A stretch of 64,000 bases of DNA, taken from contig CANRJS010000001.1 of NCBI GenBank assembly GCA_947631015.1, positions 31,561 to 95,560 on the forward strand, given 5' to 3'. Positions 36,318 through 44,361 of the stretch are shown one piece after another (the stretch's first letter is position 1; each line of letters begins with the position of its first letter). The stretch is from an uncultured Clostridia bacterium. Its GTDB lineage: Bacteria > Bacillota > Clostridia > Oscillospirales > JAAYOS01. Both the position numbers and the translations under genes were made by a program. The notes beneath the pieces are model-generated. The model had not been told where the DNA came from. It saw only the letters and a list, made by a program, of their open reading frames with translations, and searched no databases.

Positions 36318-36346
36318 ATTTTACGACAAAAACCGTCCCGACGCAA
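36318..36346 (-). promoter_or_regulatory. Promoter of lon-engB
   Basis: On the minus strand: TTGCGT (36346-36341), 17-base spacer, TAAAAT (36323-36318), giving a leader of about 75 bases. I see no CIRCE or CtsR-type operator in it. Confidence 0.6.
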
Positions 36347-36351
36347 GCGTT

Positions 36352-37062
36352 TCACATCATTTTCTTTATTTCCCTTTTCAGCCTCGCTATTATTTTCTTC
36401 TCGAGGCGGGATATGTAGCTCTGGGATATGCCCATCGCGTCCGCCACCTCCTTCTGCGTCTGCTCCGGCCTGCCGTCTAGCCCGAAGCGGCGGGTGATAA
36501 TGTCCCTCTCTCGGACGGACAGCCGCTCTATCGCCGCGCGGAGCATCATCCTGTCCGCCTCGTCCTCTACGGGACGGTGTACGACGTCCGGCTCGGTGCC
36601 GAGCACGTCCCCTAGAAGGAGCTCGTTGCCGTCCCAGTCGGTGCTGAGAGGTTCGTCTATAGAGATCTCTCCCCGCCGCGAGGAGTTTTTTCTGAGGTAC
36701 ATCAGTATCTCGTTTTCTATGCAGCGCGAGGCGTAGGTAGCGAGCTTTATCTTCTTTGCGGGGTCGTAGGTGTTTATCGCTTTTATGAGCCCTATCGTGC
36801 CTATCGAGACAAGGTCCTCCAACCCGACGCCGGTGTTGTCAAATCTCCGCGCTATGTACACGACGAGGCGCAGATTGTGCTCTATAAGCGTCTTTCGCGC
36901 CTCGGCGGAGCCCTCCGCGAGAAGCTGTATCTGCCGCGCCTCCTCGTCCGGCGGAAGCGGCGCGGGCAGCAGCTCGCTTCCGCCGACGTAGTGCAGGAAG
37001 CCCCCTCGGAGCCGCGCCGCCGCGCCGCGTATGAGTTCAAGAAGCCTTTTCAAGATTCGCAC
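36352..37062 (-). CDS. sigE: RNA polymerase sporulation sigma factor SigE
   Basis: A 236-residue sigma-70 factor for the early mother cell. The N-terminal pro-region of about 30 residues ([28 protein letters not shown]) is what SpoIIGA cuts. Region 2 is [38 protein letters not shown]. Region 4 ends [22 protein letters not shown]. The start is a GTG with GGGAGGG seven bases upstream. It overlaps the end of spoIIGA by 26 bases. Its expected targets here are spoIIIA, yunB and probably spoIID. Confidence 0.95.
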   Translation of the reverse strand: MRILKRLLELIRGAAARLRGGFLHYVGGSELLPAPLPPDEEARQIQLLAEGSAEARKTLIEHNLRLVVYIARRFDNTGVGLEDLVSIGTIGLIKAINTYDPAKKIKLATYASRCIENEILMYLRKNSSRRGEISIDEPLSTDWDGNELLLGDVLGTEPDVVHRPVEDEADRMMLRAAIERLSVRERDIITRRFGLDGRPEQTQKEVADAMGISQSYISRLEKKIIARLKREIKKMM

Positions 37063-37903
37063 GTTTTTCCCTCCCTTCCCCTTCTATTTCTCCCATGAGC
37101 GCGGGGAACGCCCCCAGAGGCTCGCGGCACACCGCCGCGAGGATATGTATTTTCCGGCCGTCCGCCTCCGCCGAGTCCGGCCGGAACGCCGGCGCGAGCC
37201 GCGAGCCTGCGGCGGTCACGAACGGCAGGAGCCGCCACTTCACCTCCGGCGGAAGCTTCTCCATCACGTCCGCCGGGAACGGACTGCGCAGCAGCCGCAG
37301 CGTCTCCGACGGGAACAGCGGCGCGAGCGCGTCCGCCTCGACCACGAGCACCGGCGAACCGTCGAGCGGGTCGCGGAGAGTGTTCCCGCTGTCCTGAAGC
37401 GCCGAAAACTCCGCCGTCCTCCCGCCGACCGTCAGCCGTATGCGGACGCTCCCGCTTTCCCGCTGACGGGAGCTTCCGCGCGAGGCGGCGCTTATCGCGC
37501 CCACCGCCGCCGCGCTCGCGAGTATGGCGGCGCGGAGCGTCCACGGTGCGTAGATCATCCCTCCCCGGGCGTCCGCGCCCATGGCAAGCGAGAGCGCGTA
37601 TGCCGCGCCGCCCATTATCGCGGAGTATACCGCAAGCGCCGCCGCGCGGCGGAGAAAGAGCCTCCGCGAGACGTATCCGAACGCCGTGAGAAGCATCGCG
37701 GCGGCGGAGACAAGCTTCGCGGGGAGGCTCCCCGTCGCCGGAAGCAGATATGCCGCGACGGCGTACAGCCCTCCGAACGCCGCGCCCGCGAGCAGCCGCA
37801 GACGGCTGTAGTGGGCGGCGGAAGTCTGCGCCGCGCCGTAAAGCAGGATATAGTCCGCCGCAAGATTCAGCAGGAACAGCTCGTCAATATAGACCGTCCG
37901 CAT
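37037..37903 (-). CDS. spoIIGA: Pro-sigma-E processing protease SpoIIGA
   Basis: A 288-residue membrane aspartic protease. Five or six N-terminal TM helices lead to a cytoplasmic protease domain with the active-site DSGN in [16 protein letters not shown]. It acts as a dimer and is activated by the forespore signal SpoIIR to cleave pro-sigma-E. The ATG at 37903 was chosen because AGGGGGTG precedes it and the coded [14 protein letters not shown] is the family N-terminus; the longer frame lies in the promoter region. Confidence 0.93.
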   Translation of the reverse strand: MRTVYIDELFLLNLAADYILLYGAAQTSAAHYSRLRLLAGAAFGGLYAVAAYLLPATGSLPAKLVSAAAMLLTAFGYVSRRLFLRRAAALAVYSAIMGGAAYALSLAMGADARGGMIYAPWTLRAAILASAAAVGAISAASRGSSRQRESGSVRIRLTVGGRTAEFSALQDSGNTLRDPLDGSPVLVVEADALAPLFPSETLRLLRSPFPADVMEKLPPEVKWRLLPFVTAAGSRLAPAFRPDSAEADGRKIHILAAVCREPLGAFPALMGEIEGEGREKRANLEKAS

Positions 37904-37928
37904 ATCCGCACCCCCTGTCCACCCGGAT

Positions 37929-37934
37929 ATTATA
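37929..37934 (-). promoter_or_regulatory. -10 element upstream of spoIIGA
   Basis: TATAAT on the minus strand, 26 bases before the ATG, without a recognisable -35 at 16-18 bases. In Bacillus this promoter depends on Spo0A and has abnormal spacing, which would fit. I cannot point to a clear Spo0A box. Confidence 0.4.
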
Positions 37935-38015
37935 GCGCCGGAGCAGGGGTGAAACCGAGCGAAACTTTGTGCATCCCGCATTCGACCCGCTCCGCGCCGC
38001 GTCCCGCGCGAGGCG

Positions 38016-38044
38016 TTGCAGTTTGCGGATTTCGGTGGTATGAT
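38016..38044 (+). promoter_or_regulatory. Promoter of the GNAT gene at 38076
   Basis: TTGCAG (38016-38021), 17-base spacer, TATGAT (38039-38044), followed by AGGAGG and a GTG start at 38076. Confidence 0.65.
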
Positions 38045-38075
38045 ATGTGTAAATAGAGATATAGGAGGAAACACC

Positions 38076-38630
38076 GTGCAAAGGATGATCAAGTCGATGG
38101 AGGAAAAATACCTTCTTCCGTCGCTGGAGCTCGTGGAGGACGTCTTTTCGAAGTGGGACAGTCCGGAGGAAGGCAGGACCGTTCGGCGGCTGGTCGAAGA
38201 AATTCGCCGCAAGAGATATTATATCCCGGAGTTGGAGCTTGTCATGTTGGACGAGTATGACGAGGTAGTGGGATACGCCATGTTCTCCCGGTTCCACATC
38301 GAGGGAAGATATGAGGATGAGCTGCTGATGCTGACACCAGTGGCAGTAAAAACGGAACTGCAAAGACAGCACATCTCAAAAGACCTGCTGGAATACGGCT
38401 TTGAAAAAGCAAAATCTCTGGGGTTCAAGGCCGTACTCGTCGAGGGAAATCCCGAAAACTACAGATCGCGCGGCTTTCTGCCGAGCTACCGATTTGGGAT
38501 AGAGGCGGGTCCAAACATACATCTGCCTCACCCTGACTGTCTGATGGCAAAGGAGCTTGAAGAAGGCGCGTTGGACAGGATGAGCGGTCACGTCGACTAC
38601 TCGTTTTACGAAGCCCTGCACGAAGGCTGA
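38076..38630 (+). CDS. GNAT-family N-acetyltransferase
   Basis: A 184-residue acyl-CoA-dependent acetyltransferase of the type that acts on small molecules. DEYDEVVGYAMFSRF is beta-4, LTPVAVKTELQRQHISKDLLEYGFEKAKSLGF holds the CoA loop (usually Q/RxxGxG/A, here degenerate), and VEGNPENYRSRGFLPSYRFGI is the C-terminal arm. The start is a GTG at 38076 with AGGAGG seven bases upstream; translation from an earlier ATG has no site. It is less GC-rich than its neighbours, a possible sign of transfer. Substrate unknown. Confidence 0.82.
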   Translation: MQRMIKSMEEKYLLPSLELVEDVFSKWDSPEEGRTVRRLVEEIRRKRYYIPELELVMLDEYDEVVGYAMFSRFHIEGRYEDELLMLTPVAVKTELQRQHISKDLLEYGFEKAKSLGFKAVLVEGNPENYRSRGFLPSYRFGIEAGPNIHLPHPDCLMAKELEEGALDRMSGHVDYSFYEALHEG

Positions 38631-38643
38631 CCGCGCCCTCGTC

Positions 38644-38672
38644 TTGACCGCGCCCCGGGCGGGTGCTATACT
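38644..38672 (+). promoter_or_regulatory. Promoter of thiN
   Basis: TTGACC (38644-38649), 17-base spacer, TATACT (38667-38672). The leader is only about 27 bases, too short for a thiamine riboswitch. Confidence 0.7.
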
Positions 38673-38704
38673 CTTGATATCAACGACACCACGGAGGAAC
38701 GGTC

Positions 38705-39340
38705 ATGGGAAAAAGCTGTCTTATAATATCCGGCGGGGACTTCTCCCGCGAGGGCGTCTCCGGGCGGTTCGACCTCGTCCTCGCGTGCGACCGCGGGTAC
38801 GAGTACGCCGCGCGGCTCGGCGTCGCGCCGGACGCCGCCATCGGCGACTTCGACTCGGCGGACGCGCCCGACTCGGCGGGTATCCCGATAGTCCGCTTCC
38901 CCTCCGTCAAGGACGACACCGACACGATGCTTGCCGCAAAGTACGCGCTCGAGCGCGGGTGTGACGACATCGCCGTCTGCTGTGCCTTCGGCGGACGGCT
39001 CGACCACGCGCTCGCGAACATCCAGACGGCGGCGTACATCGTGGCGCACGGCGCGCGGGCGTGCATCTTCGGCGCAGACACCGCCGCCGAGGTATTCTCG
39101 GGCGGCGCGCGGCGCTTTCCGCGCCGCGACGGTTGGTCGCTCTCGGTGTTCGCCCTCTCGGACAGGTGCGCGGGCGTCTCGATAAGCGGAACGAAGTACG
39201 AGGTTCGCGGCGCGGAGCTCACGAACGGCTTCCCCCTCGGCGTGAGCAACACATGGGCGTCGAACGCGGCGGAGGTGTCGGCTGAAAGCGGGACGGTACT
39301 CGTACTTATGTCAAGGCTCAGACCGGGCGAACATATATAG
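38705..39340 (+). CDS. thiN: Thiamine pyrophosphokinase
   Basis: A 211-residue enzyme that transfers diphosphate from ATP to thiamine. Motifs are ACDRGYEYAARLGVAPDAAIGDFDS (about 28-52), FPSVKDDTDTMLAAKYA with the catalytic Asp/Lys set, and GGRLDHALANIQTA. The C-terminal beta domain includes GTKYEVRGAELTNGFPLGVSN. GGAGGA precedes the ATG, and a perfect 13-bp terminator follows. The product, thiamine diphosphate, is the cofactor of Dxs. Confidence 0.95.
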   Translation: MGKSCLIISGGDFSREGVSGRFDLVLACDRGYEYAARLGVAPDAAIGDFDSADAPDSAGIPIVRFPSVKDDTDTMLAAKYALERGCDDIAVCCAFGGRLDHALANIQTAAYIVAHGARACIFGADTAAEVFSGGARRFPRRDGWSLSVFALSDRCAGVSISGTKYEVRGAELTNGFPLGVSNTWASNAAEVSAESGTVLVLMSRLRPGEHI

Positions 39341-39342
39341 AA

Positions 39343-39371
39343 AGACGGACGGCGCGAAGCGCCGTCCGTCT
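39343..39371. terminator. Bidirectional terminator after thiN
   Basis: Perfect arms AGACGGACGGCGC / GCGCCGTCCGTCT with loop GAA, between thiN (+) and the convergent gene at 39401-40312 (-). Confidence 0.8.
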
Positions 39372-39400
39372 CTGTTGTGACCCTGTTCTGCCCGGAGGCT

Positions 39401-40312
39401 TCAGCTGTTTGCCGCCGCCTGCCGGCCGCTCATAATGTAGCGGTCGAGCTCCATGGATACGGAAATTATATATCCCGATACGCCGTTCTTTGCGACCTTC
39501 ATCGTCACGAGGTGGTCGACGTTGTCCGGGTCGCGCCATATAGCGGTACCCTCGGGTACTTTGCCGTCCGCAGCAGCGTCCGCCACGACCTTGTCATTGA
39601 GCGAATTGTCGTAGGAAACGTGAGTATCGCCCACGTCGTACTCCGTCAGAGCGTCAACGCCGCCGCAGCTCTTCACCATCTCGGCGTAAAGCGCCTGAAC
39701 GAGCTTCAGCACGTCCGCGTCGCTCGTCTCGCTTGTGAGGGTGAGCGTGTAGCCGACGCCGGACAGGAAGGCCTTCATGTACTCCGTTTTCACCTCCGCC
39801 GTGTCGAGAGCCTTGTTTGCATAGACGCTGAACGAGAGCCGCTTTTCAAACTCCTGCCCACCGAACTGCGTCTTGCCGACGGTTATATCGCTTCTGTCAC
39901 GCTTGACGTCGTCCTCCGTCAAATCGAGGATGTCGAGCATCTCCGCGTCTGTTTTCATCTGGATGTAGCTGCCGAGCGAGAAGTCGAACGTCTCCGCGCC
40001 GCTGTTCAGCACGACGGTGTTCGTCTGCGGATCCCAGTCCACGTCAAGACCCAGCGCGCCCGCAACCGCTCTCATGGGCAGGTAGGTGGTCCCGTCGACG
40101 ATGAACGGCTCAACGGTCTTTCCGTTTACGTCCTTTGGCTCGAGGGTGACGCCGTCAAGCGTTATTTTGATATCGTTGAAGCTTGCGTCAAGCTGCTTTT
40201 TCACCGCAGTCGCCGCCTCCGCCGACACACACACGGAGACGACGATGCCGATAACGCAGACGAACGCGAGAACTCTGCGCAGATACTTTGATTTCATAAG
40301 TCCTTTCTTCAT
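39401..40312 (-). CDS. Secreted protein with copper amine oxidase N-terminal-like domain
   Basis: A 303-residue exported protein. The signal peptide covers about 1-34 (FVCVIGIVVSVCVSAEAA). Residues 45-100 form a copper amine oxidase N-terminal-like repeat (ITLDGVTLEPKD...TTYLPMRAVAGALGLDVDWDPQTNTVVL), a common wall or substrate-binding module of Bacillota rather than an enzyme. The rest is an unrecognised extracellular domain. GGGAGGA overlaps the stop of the preceding gene, so it is cotranscribed with the membrane protein and the ECF sigma factor, and may be a main target or effector of that circuit. Confidence 0.8.
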   Translation of the reverse strand: MKKGLMKSKYLRRVLAFVCVIGIVVSVCVSAEAATAVKKQLDASFNDIKITLDGVTLEPKDVNGKTVEPFIVDGTTYLPMRAVAGALGLDVDWDPQTNTVVLNSGAETFDFSLGSYIQMKTDAEMLDILDLTEDDVKRDRSDITVGKTQFGGQEFEKRLSFSVYANKALDTAEVKTEYMKAFLSGVGYTLTLTSETSDADVLKLVQALYAEMVKSCGGVDALTEYDVGDTHVSYDNSLNDKVVADAAADGKVPEGTAIWRDPDNVDHLVTMKVAKNGVSGYIISVSMELDRYIMSGRQAAANS

Positions 40313-40314
40313 TT

Positions 40315-41697
40315 TTAATTCCTCCCGTAAATAGAATCAATAATTTGCTTCAACTGCTTTACGCTGAGGCTGCTGCCGGCAAGAATACATTCGCAGTTTT
40401 CGTTGAGCCAGCTCGCCTGAGTGTACCGGAGGTTCGTCATGATGTAGTGATCTATGCCGCCTGTCTCATATATCTCTACATCTCCGGCGTCCTTTTCCAC
40501 ATAGCTGAAATCCGGATTTGTCCGAACATGGATGCTTGCGGTAATTTCCTCGCCGTCGGAAGAAACATAGCGTGCAAAAAAGTGGATTTCTTCCAGAATC
40601 TTGGCTGCCGAAACGCCGCTGAAACTGTACTCCTTCGGTATCCACGTAGGAGCGAGCGGAACGGTCACGTCGTAGGCGTCGAGCGCCCGCTGAAGACTTG
40701 TGTACACCGCCTCTCCCTCCGGCACGTCGGACGGGACGTCCATCGTCAGCCTGCCGCCGCGGTCGGACTCGTATGCATTGTGCGCTTGTCCTTCCTTGTC
40801 GTAGATCGAGCTTACGATCGTTTCCAGCTGTCCGAAAGTAATGCCGACTCCGGATATGCAGCACTCGAAATCCTCATTTACCCATGCCGCCTGTATGTTG
40901 CTACTGTTGGTCATGAGATAGTGGCATATCCCGCCGTCCCAATACTCCAGCACCGGGTCGTCCGTCTTTTCAAAAATACCGAAGTTATCGTCATTACATC
41001 GCAAAGCGAAAAAAGATATACACACATCTTCATCTTCGTCGAGCGTATACATGGCGTAAAAGGCAAGCTCATTGTCGTACCGGACGACGTTGACCATGCT
41101 TAGCGAGTACTCCTTCGGTATCCACTTCGGCGCGAGCGGAAGGGTCACGTCGTAGGCGTCGAGCGCCTCCTGGAGGCTTGAGTACTTCGCGCCGTCCGGC
41201 GAATCGCACGGGACGTCCAGCGTCAGCTTGCCGCTCCTGCCGCGGAAGGTGAATATCTCGTTTGTCCACGTTCCGACAGCGCCGAACAGGTCGTAGCCGG
41301 ACGCACGCGCAACGCCGACCCCCGCAAATCCCACCGCGAGAATAACGAGCGCGATACACGCGACGCGGGAGAGAACGGTAAAGCGCCGCCGTCCGCGAGG
41401 CTTCCGAGCGTGCGGGTCGTCATGGGCATCGGGCTGTATGTGCTTGCTGTTGTTCTTCGCCGGCGCTTCTGCGCGGGGCAGATAGTTTTCCGTGAAGTCG
41501 CGCCACGCTTCCTCCGTGTTCGCATCGTTTTCGTTTTCTCTTCTTTCGACCACCTCCATGACGTACAGCACGGCCTCCATCTCCGCGCTGTCCTCCGCTA
41601 TTTCCGGCGCTCCGAGATAACCCCAAAGGAACAGCTTCAGCTCCTCCGTGGTCATGGCGTCGAACCGGGAAAAGTCGTTTTTAGTTTGCCCGCCCAT
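40315..41697 (-). CDS. Membrane protein with duplicated DUF4367-like domain; likely anti-sigma factor
   Basis: A 460-residue protein. A cytoplasmic part of about 105 residues (TTEELKLFLWGYLG...) is followed by one TM helix (VACIALVILAVGFAGVGVA). Outside are two tandem copies of a domain with matching blocks: first YSSLQEALDAYDVTLPLAPKWIPKEYSL, second YTSLQRALDAYDVTVPLAPTWIPKEYSF; each continues with a YxMTN segment (HYLMTNSSNIQAAW, HYIMTNLRYTQASW). It resembles DUF4367 proteins. One TM, the cytoplasmic part and the position after an ECF sigma gene suggest an anti-sigma factor (inference). AAAGGGG precedes the ATG. Confidence 0.75.
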   Translation of the reverse strand: MGGQTKNDFSRFDAMTTEELKLFLWGYLGAPEIAEDSAEMEAVLYVMEVVERRENENDANTEEAWRDFTENYLPRAEAPAKNNSKHIQPDAHDDPHARKPRGRRRFTVLSRVACIALVILAVGFAGVGVARASGYDLFGAVGTWTNEIFTFRGRSGKLTLDVPCDSPDGAKYSSLQEALDAYDVTLPLAPKWIPKEYSLSMVNVVRYDNELAFYAMYTLDEDEDVCISFFALRCNDDNFGIFEKTDDPVLEYWDGGICHYLMTNSSNIQAAWVNEDFECCISGVGITFGQLETIVSSIYDKEGQAHNAYESDRGGRLTMDVPSDVPEGEAVYTSLQRALDAYDVTVPLAPTWIPKEYSFSGVSAAKILEEIHFFARYVSSDGEEITASIHVRTNPDFSYVEKDAGDVEIYETGGIDHYIMTNLRYTQASWLNENCECILAGSSLSVKQLKQIIDSIYGRN

Positions 41698-41753
41698 GAA
41701 ACAAACCCCTTTCAGTGTATATATGTCAAAAGAAAGAGAAAAATATCGCGTCT

Positions 41754-42269
41754 TTAAGAAAAATTTTTCAGCGCCTTCATCAGCTTCTTTTTTATTCGGA
41801 CGGCGCGGTTGCGGCAGTTAGCGGCCTTTGTACCGTACTTCGCCTCAAGCTCCCCGTCCGAGAGCTTATATACGCGGACGTCCTTGAACAGCGCGTAGTC
41901 TTCCTCGCCCACCGCCCGCGTGAGGAGATCTTCAAGCTCGAAGCCGTAGTCGTCTACGCTTGACGGGACGTATCCCGCTTCGGCGTCGGGGCCGAAGCTG
42001 TCGTCCGCCGCGGGAAGTATAGTCGGCGACTTGGCCCTTTCCCGTTTGTCGTTTTTTATCAGGTTTTTGAGGGTGTTCACAAGCCACCCCTCGCGGTTGC
42101 TGCTCGCGAGGAGCCTGTCCGCATTCCGAACGGCCGTGCAGAACGTGTCCTGAACCAGCTCGTATGCGTCTTCCTCGCCGTAGCCCGCCGTCCGCGCGAG
42201 GCGCAGCAGCCTTGCAAACATTTCGGAGTACAGCTCCGCTATCAGCTCTGTCACGCTATCCGTCGCCAC
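41754..42269 (-). CDS. ECF-type RNA polymerase sigma factor
   Basis: A 171-residue sigma-70 family factor. Region 2 contains ELYSEMFARLLRLARTAGYGEEDAYELVQDTFCTAV and NREGWLVNTLKNLIKNDKRER. Region 4 is RVYKLSDGELEAKYGTKAANCRNRAVRIKKKL. The start is the GTG at 42269 with GGGAGG seven bases upstream; a longer frame begins at a GTG at 42302 without a site. It is the first gene of a three-gene operon with the putative anti-sigma protein and an exported protein, and probably answers an envelope signal. Confidence 0.87.
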   Translation of the reverse strand: MATDSVTELIAELYSEMFARLLRLARTAGYGEEDAYELVQDTFCTAVRNADRLLASSNREGWLVNTLKNLIKNDKRERAKSPTILPAADDSFGPDAEAGYVPSSVDDYGFELEDLLTRAVGEEDYALFKDVRVYKLSDGELEAKYGTKAANCRNRAVRIKKKLMKALKNFS

Positions 42270-42322
42270 GCCGTCACCTCCCGCCGGGTAAAATTCAAGC
42301 ACTTTCGATGTGTTCCGCGGAT

Positions 42323-42351
42323 ATTATAGAGCATTTCGGACGGTTTTTCAA
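42323..42351 (-). promoter_or_regulatory. Promoter of the ECF sigma operon
   Basis: On the minus strand: TTGAAA (42351-42346), 17-base spacer, TATAAT (42328-42323). This is a housekeeping-type promoter; I see no separate ECF-type promoter with an AAC -35. Confidence 0.75.
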
Positions 42352-42396
42352 CAATTATTAACACTTCTCGCCGTCCCCGCAAAATACGACAACGAA

Positions 42397-42424
42397 AACG
42401 GACGGCGAAAATTCGCCGTCCGTT
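42397..42424 (-). terminator. Terminator after tsaD
   Basis: Perfect 13-bp arms AACGGACGGCGAA / TTCGCCGTCCGTT with a two-base loop, then TTCGTTG on the minus strand, 13 bases after the tsaD stop. Confidence 0.8.
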
Positions 42425-42436
42425 CGTACCCCTCAA

Positions 42437-43462
42437 TTATTCCCTTGGCAGAAGCTTGTAGTCCGCGTCGAGCGAGGCGTATGCGTTCTGCTCCATACCG
42501 GACGTGTGGCCCGCCATGAGCTCGTAGTAACCCTGCGCGCCGATCATCGCCGCCGCGTCTCCGCAGAGGCGAACCGGCGGGATGAACAGCCGGAGCGACT
42601 TCTCCCCCGCCGCTTCCGTCATCATCTCACGCAGGCGCTTGTTCGCGGCGACGCCTCCGGCGAGCACGACCTTACCGTACCCTTCGGAGACGGCGCAGTC
42701 TATGACGCGCGGGACTATCTCCTCGCAGACCGCGAGACGGAAGGACGCCGCGAGGTCCCCCGTGGGCAGCGTCTCGCCCTTCTGCTCCGCGTTGTGGACG
42801 AGGTTTATCATGGCGGTCTTGAGCCCGGAGAAGCTCATGTCGTGCGGCGCGCCGTCCACGCTGGACTTCGGGAGCGTGTAGGCGTGCTCGTCCGCGCCCT
42901 CCGCCGCCCGGTCTATCGCGACGCCGCCGGGGTACCCGAGCCCCATCACCCGCGCGACCTTGTCAAACGCCTCTCCCGCCGAATCGTCCCGCGTGCAACC
43001 GAGTACGCGGTAGTCGGTGTAGCCGTCCACGCCGAGGATGAGCGTGTGTCCCCCGCTCGCGACGAGCGCGCAGAACGGCGGCTCGAGCTGCGGGTGCGCG
43101 AGGTAGTTCGCCGCGACGTGTCCCCTGTGGTGGTGGACAGGCACGAGCGGACGGTCGAGCGCGAACGCGAGCCCCTTCGCGAAGTTCAGTCCCACGAGCA
43201 GAGCGCCGATGAGTCCCGGCGCGAAGGTTGCCGCAACGGCGTCTATCTCTTCCGGCCGTATGCCGGCCTCGCGTATCGCCTCGCGGTACAGTCCGGCAAT
43301 CGCCTCCGCGTGACTGCGGGACGCGAGCTCCGGCACGACGCCGCCGTATATCGCGTGCATCTCGACCTGACTTGCGACCTTGTCCGAAAGGACCTCCCTA
43401 CCGTCCCGCGTGACGGCAACGGCGGTCTCGTCGCAGGAGCTTTCAACAGATAAAATTAGCAT
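42437..43462 (-). CDS. tsaD: tRNA N6-adenosine threonylcarbamoyltransferase TsaD
   Basis: A 341-residue ASKHA protein that transfers threonylcarbamoyl to A37 of ANN-decoding tRNAs. The N-terminal VESSCDETAVAV, metal histidines His111 and His115 in VHHHRGHVAANY, SGGHTLILGV, GEAFDKVAR and LAGGVAANKRLRE are all canonical. The ATG overlaps the rimI stop by one base (TAATG). The operon cysS?-polA-phosphatase-rimI-tsaD links it to RimI, as in many Bacillota, although tsaB and tsaE are not present here. A distant paralog lies at 20052-20990. Confidence 0.97.
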   Translation of the reverse strand: MLILSVESSCDETAVAVTRDGREVLSDKVASQVEMHAIYGGVVPELASRSHAEAIAGLYREAIREAGIRPEEIDAVAATFAPGLIGALLVGLNFAKGLAFALDRPLVPVHHHRGHVAANYLAHPQLEPPFCALVASGGHTLILGVDGYTDYRVLGCTRDDSAGEAFDKVARVMGLGYPGGVAIDRAAEGADEHAYTLPKSSVDGAPHDMSFSGLKTAMINLVHNAEQKGETLPTGDLAASFRLAVCEEIVPRVIDCAVSEGYGKVVLAGGVAANKRLREMMTEAAGEKSLRLFIPPVRLCGDAAAMIGAQGYYELMAGHTSGMEQNAYASLDADYKLLPRE

Positions 43463-43917
43463 TATTCGTCCTCTTTTAATGTCTTTTCGTATATCACGGC
43501 GTCCTCGGTAGGCTTTATGTAGTACCTTGGGCGCACGGCTATCGCCTTGAAATCCAGCTTTTCGTATGCGGCGCGCGCCGCCGAGTTCGACTCGCGCACC
43601 TCGAGAAGCATCCTCACGGCGCCGCTACCCCGCGCGATACCCTCGAGCCGCCGCATGAGCGCCGTCGCCACGCCGCTCCGTCTCGCGTCCGGGCGGACGG
43701 CGACGTTTGTTATGTACGCTTCGTCGAGGACGACGTGCATACCTGCGTAGCCCGCGACCCTGCCGTCCCCGTCCTCGGCGACGTAGTAGACGGCGTACTC
43801 GTTTGAGAGCTCGTCCTGAAGGCTCGCGCGGCTCCACGGCATCGAGAAGCAGACCTGCTCGAGCTCCGCCATCTCGTCGAGGTGCGAGAAGGTCATCGGC
43901 AGTATGGAGAAGGTCAT
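43462..43917 (-). CDS. rimI: Ribosomal-protein-alanine N-acetyltransferase RimI
   Basis: A 151-residue GNAT protein. LEQVCFSMPWSRASLQDEL, YAGMHVVLDEAYITNVAV, the CoA loop RPDARRSGVATALM and EVRESNSAARAAYEKLDFKAI are typical of RimI, which acetylates the N-terminus of S18 or related proteins. The ATG at 43917 overlaps the phosphatase stop as ATGA. Upstream open sequence lies in the phosphatase gene. It neighbours tsaD as usual. Confidence 0.93.
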   Translation of the reverse strand: MTFSILPMTFSHLDEMAELEQVCFSMPWSRASLQDELSNEYAVYYVAEDGDGRVAGYAGMHVVLDEAYITNVAVRPDARRSGVATALMRRLEGIARGSGAVRMLLEVRESNSAARAAYEKLDFKAIAVRPRYYIKPTEDAVIYEKTLKEDE

Positions 43918-44348
43918 TTCAGTCTCTCCTTCAGCGCGGAAAGTATCGAATCTATCGCGTCGCGTATCTGCACGGCGCACTTGCGGTAGTCGTCGAGTGT
44001 GCCGCCGTAGGGGTCGGCTATATCGCGGCCGGAAAGCGTGAAAATTTTGTCGGAATACTTCGGAAACGCATTTTTCAGGGCGTAAAGGTGACGCGCGCTC
44101 ATACAGAGGACGACGTCCGCGCGGCAAAGCTGTTCCTCCGTCACCTGCCGCGCGGTGTGGCGCGATATGTCCGCGCCGAGCTCCGCCGCCGCCGCGACGG
44201 CGTTTTCGCTCGCGGGAACGCTTATCGCCGCGAGCCCGCAGGACGAGGCGTGTATCGGGAGGTTTTCCCGCGCCGCCGCGAGGTTCATCAGTCCCTCCGC
44301 CATCGGACTGCGGCAGGTGTTGCCGGTGCATACGAAAAGTATCTCCAA
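43914..44348 (-). CDS. Low molecular weight protein phosphatase
   Basis: A 144-residue phosphatase. The P-loop FVCTGNTCRSPMAEG near 5-19 has the catalytic Cys and Arg, and the general acid Asp lies in DIADPYGG near the C-terminus. Members act on protein tyrosine or arginine phosphate; the Thr after Asn in the loop (CTGNTCRS) is the feature of the YwlE arginine-phosphatase branch, so that is more likely. It starts 13 bases after polA and overlaps rimI. Confidence 0.9.
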   Translation of the reverse strand: MEILFVCTGNTCRSPMAEGLMNLAAARENLPIHASSCGLAAISVPASENAVAAAAELGADISRHTARQVTEEQLCRADVVLCMSARHLYALKNAFPKYSDKIFTLSGRDIADPYGGTLDDYRKCAVQIRDAIDSILSALKERLK

Positions 44349-44361
44349 AGACCGCGCCTCC

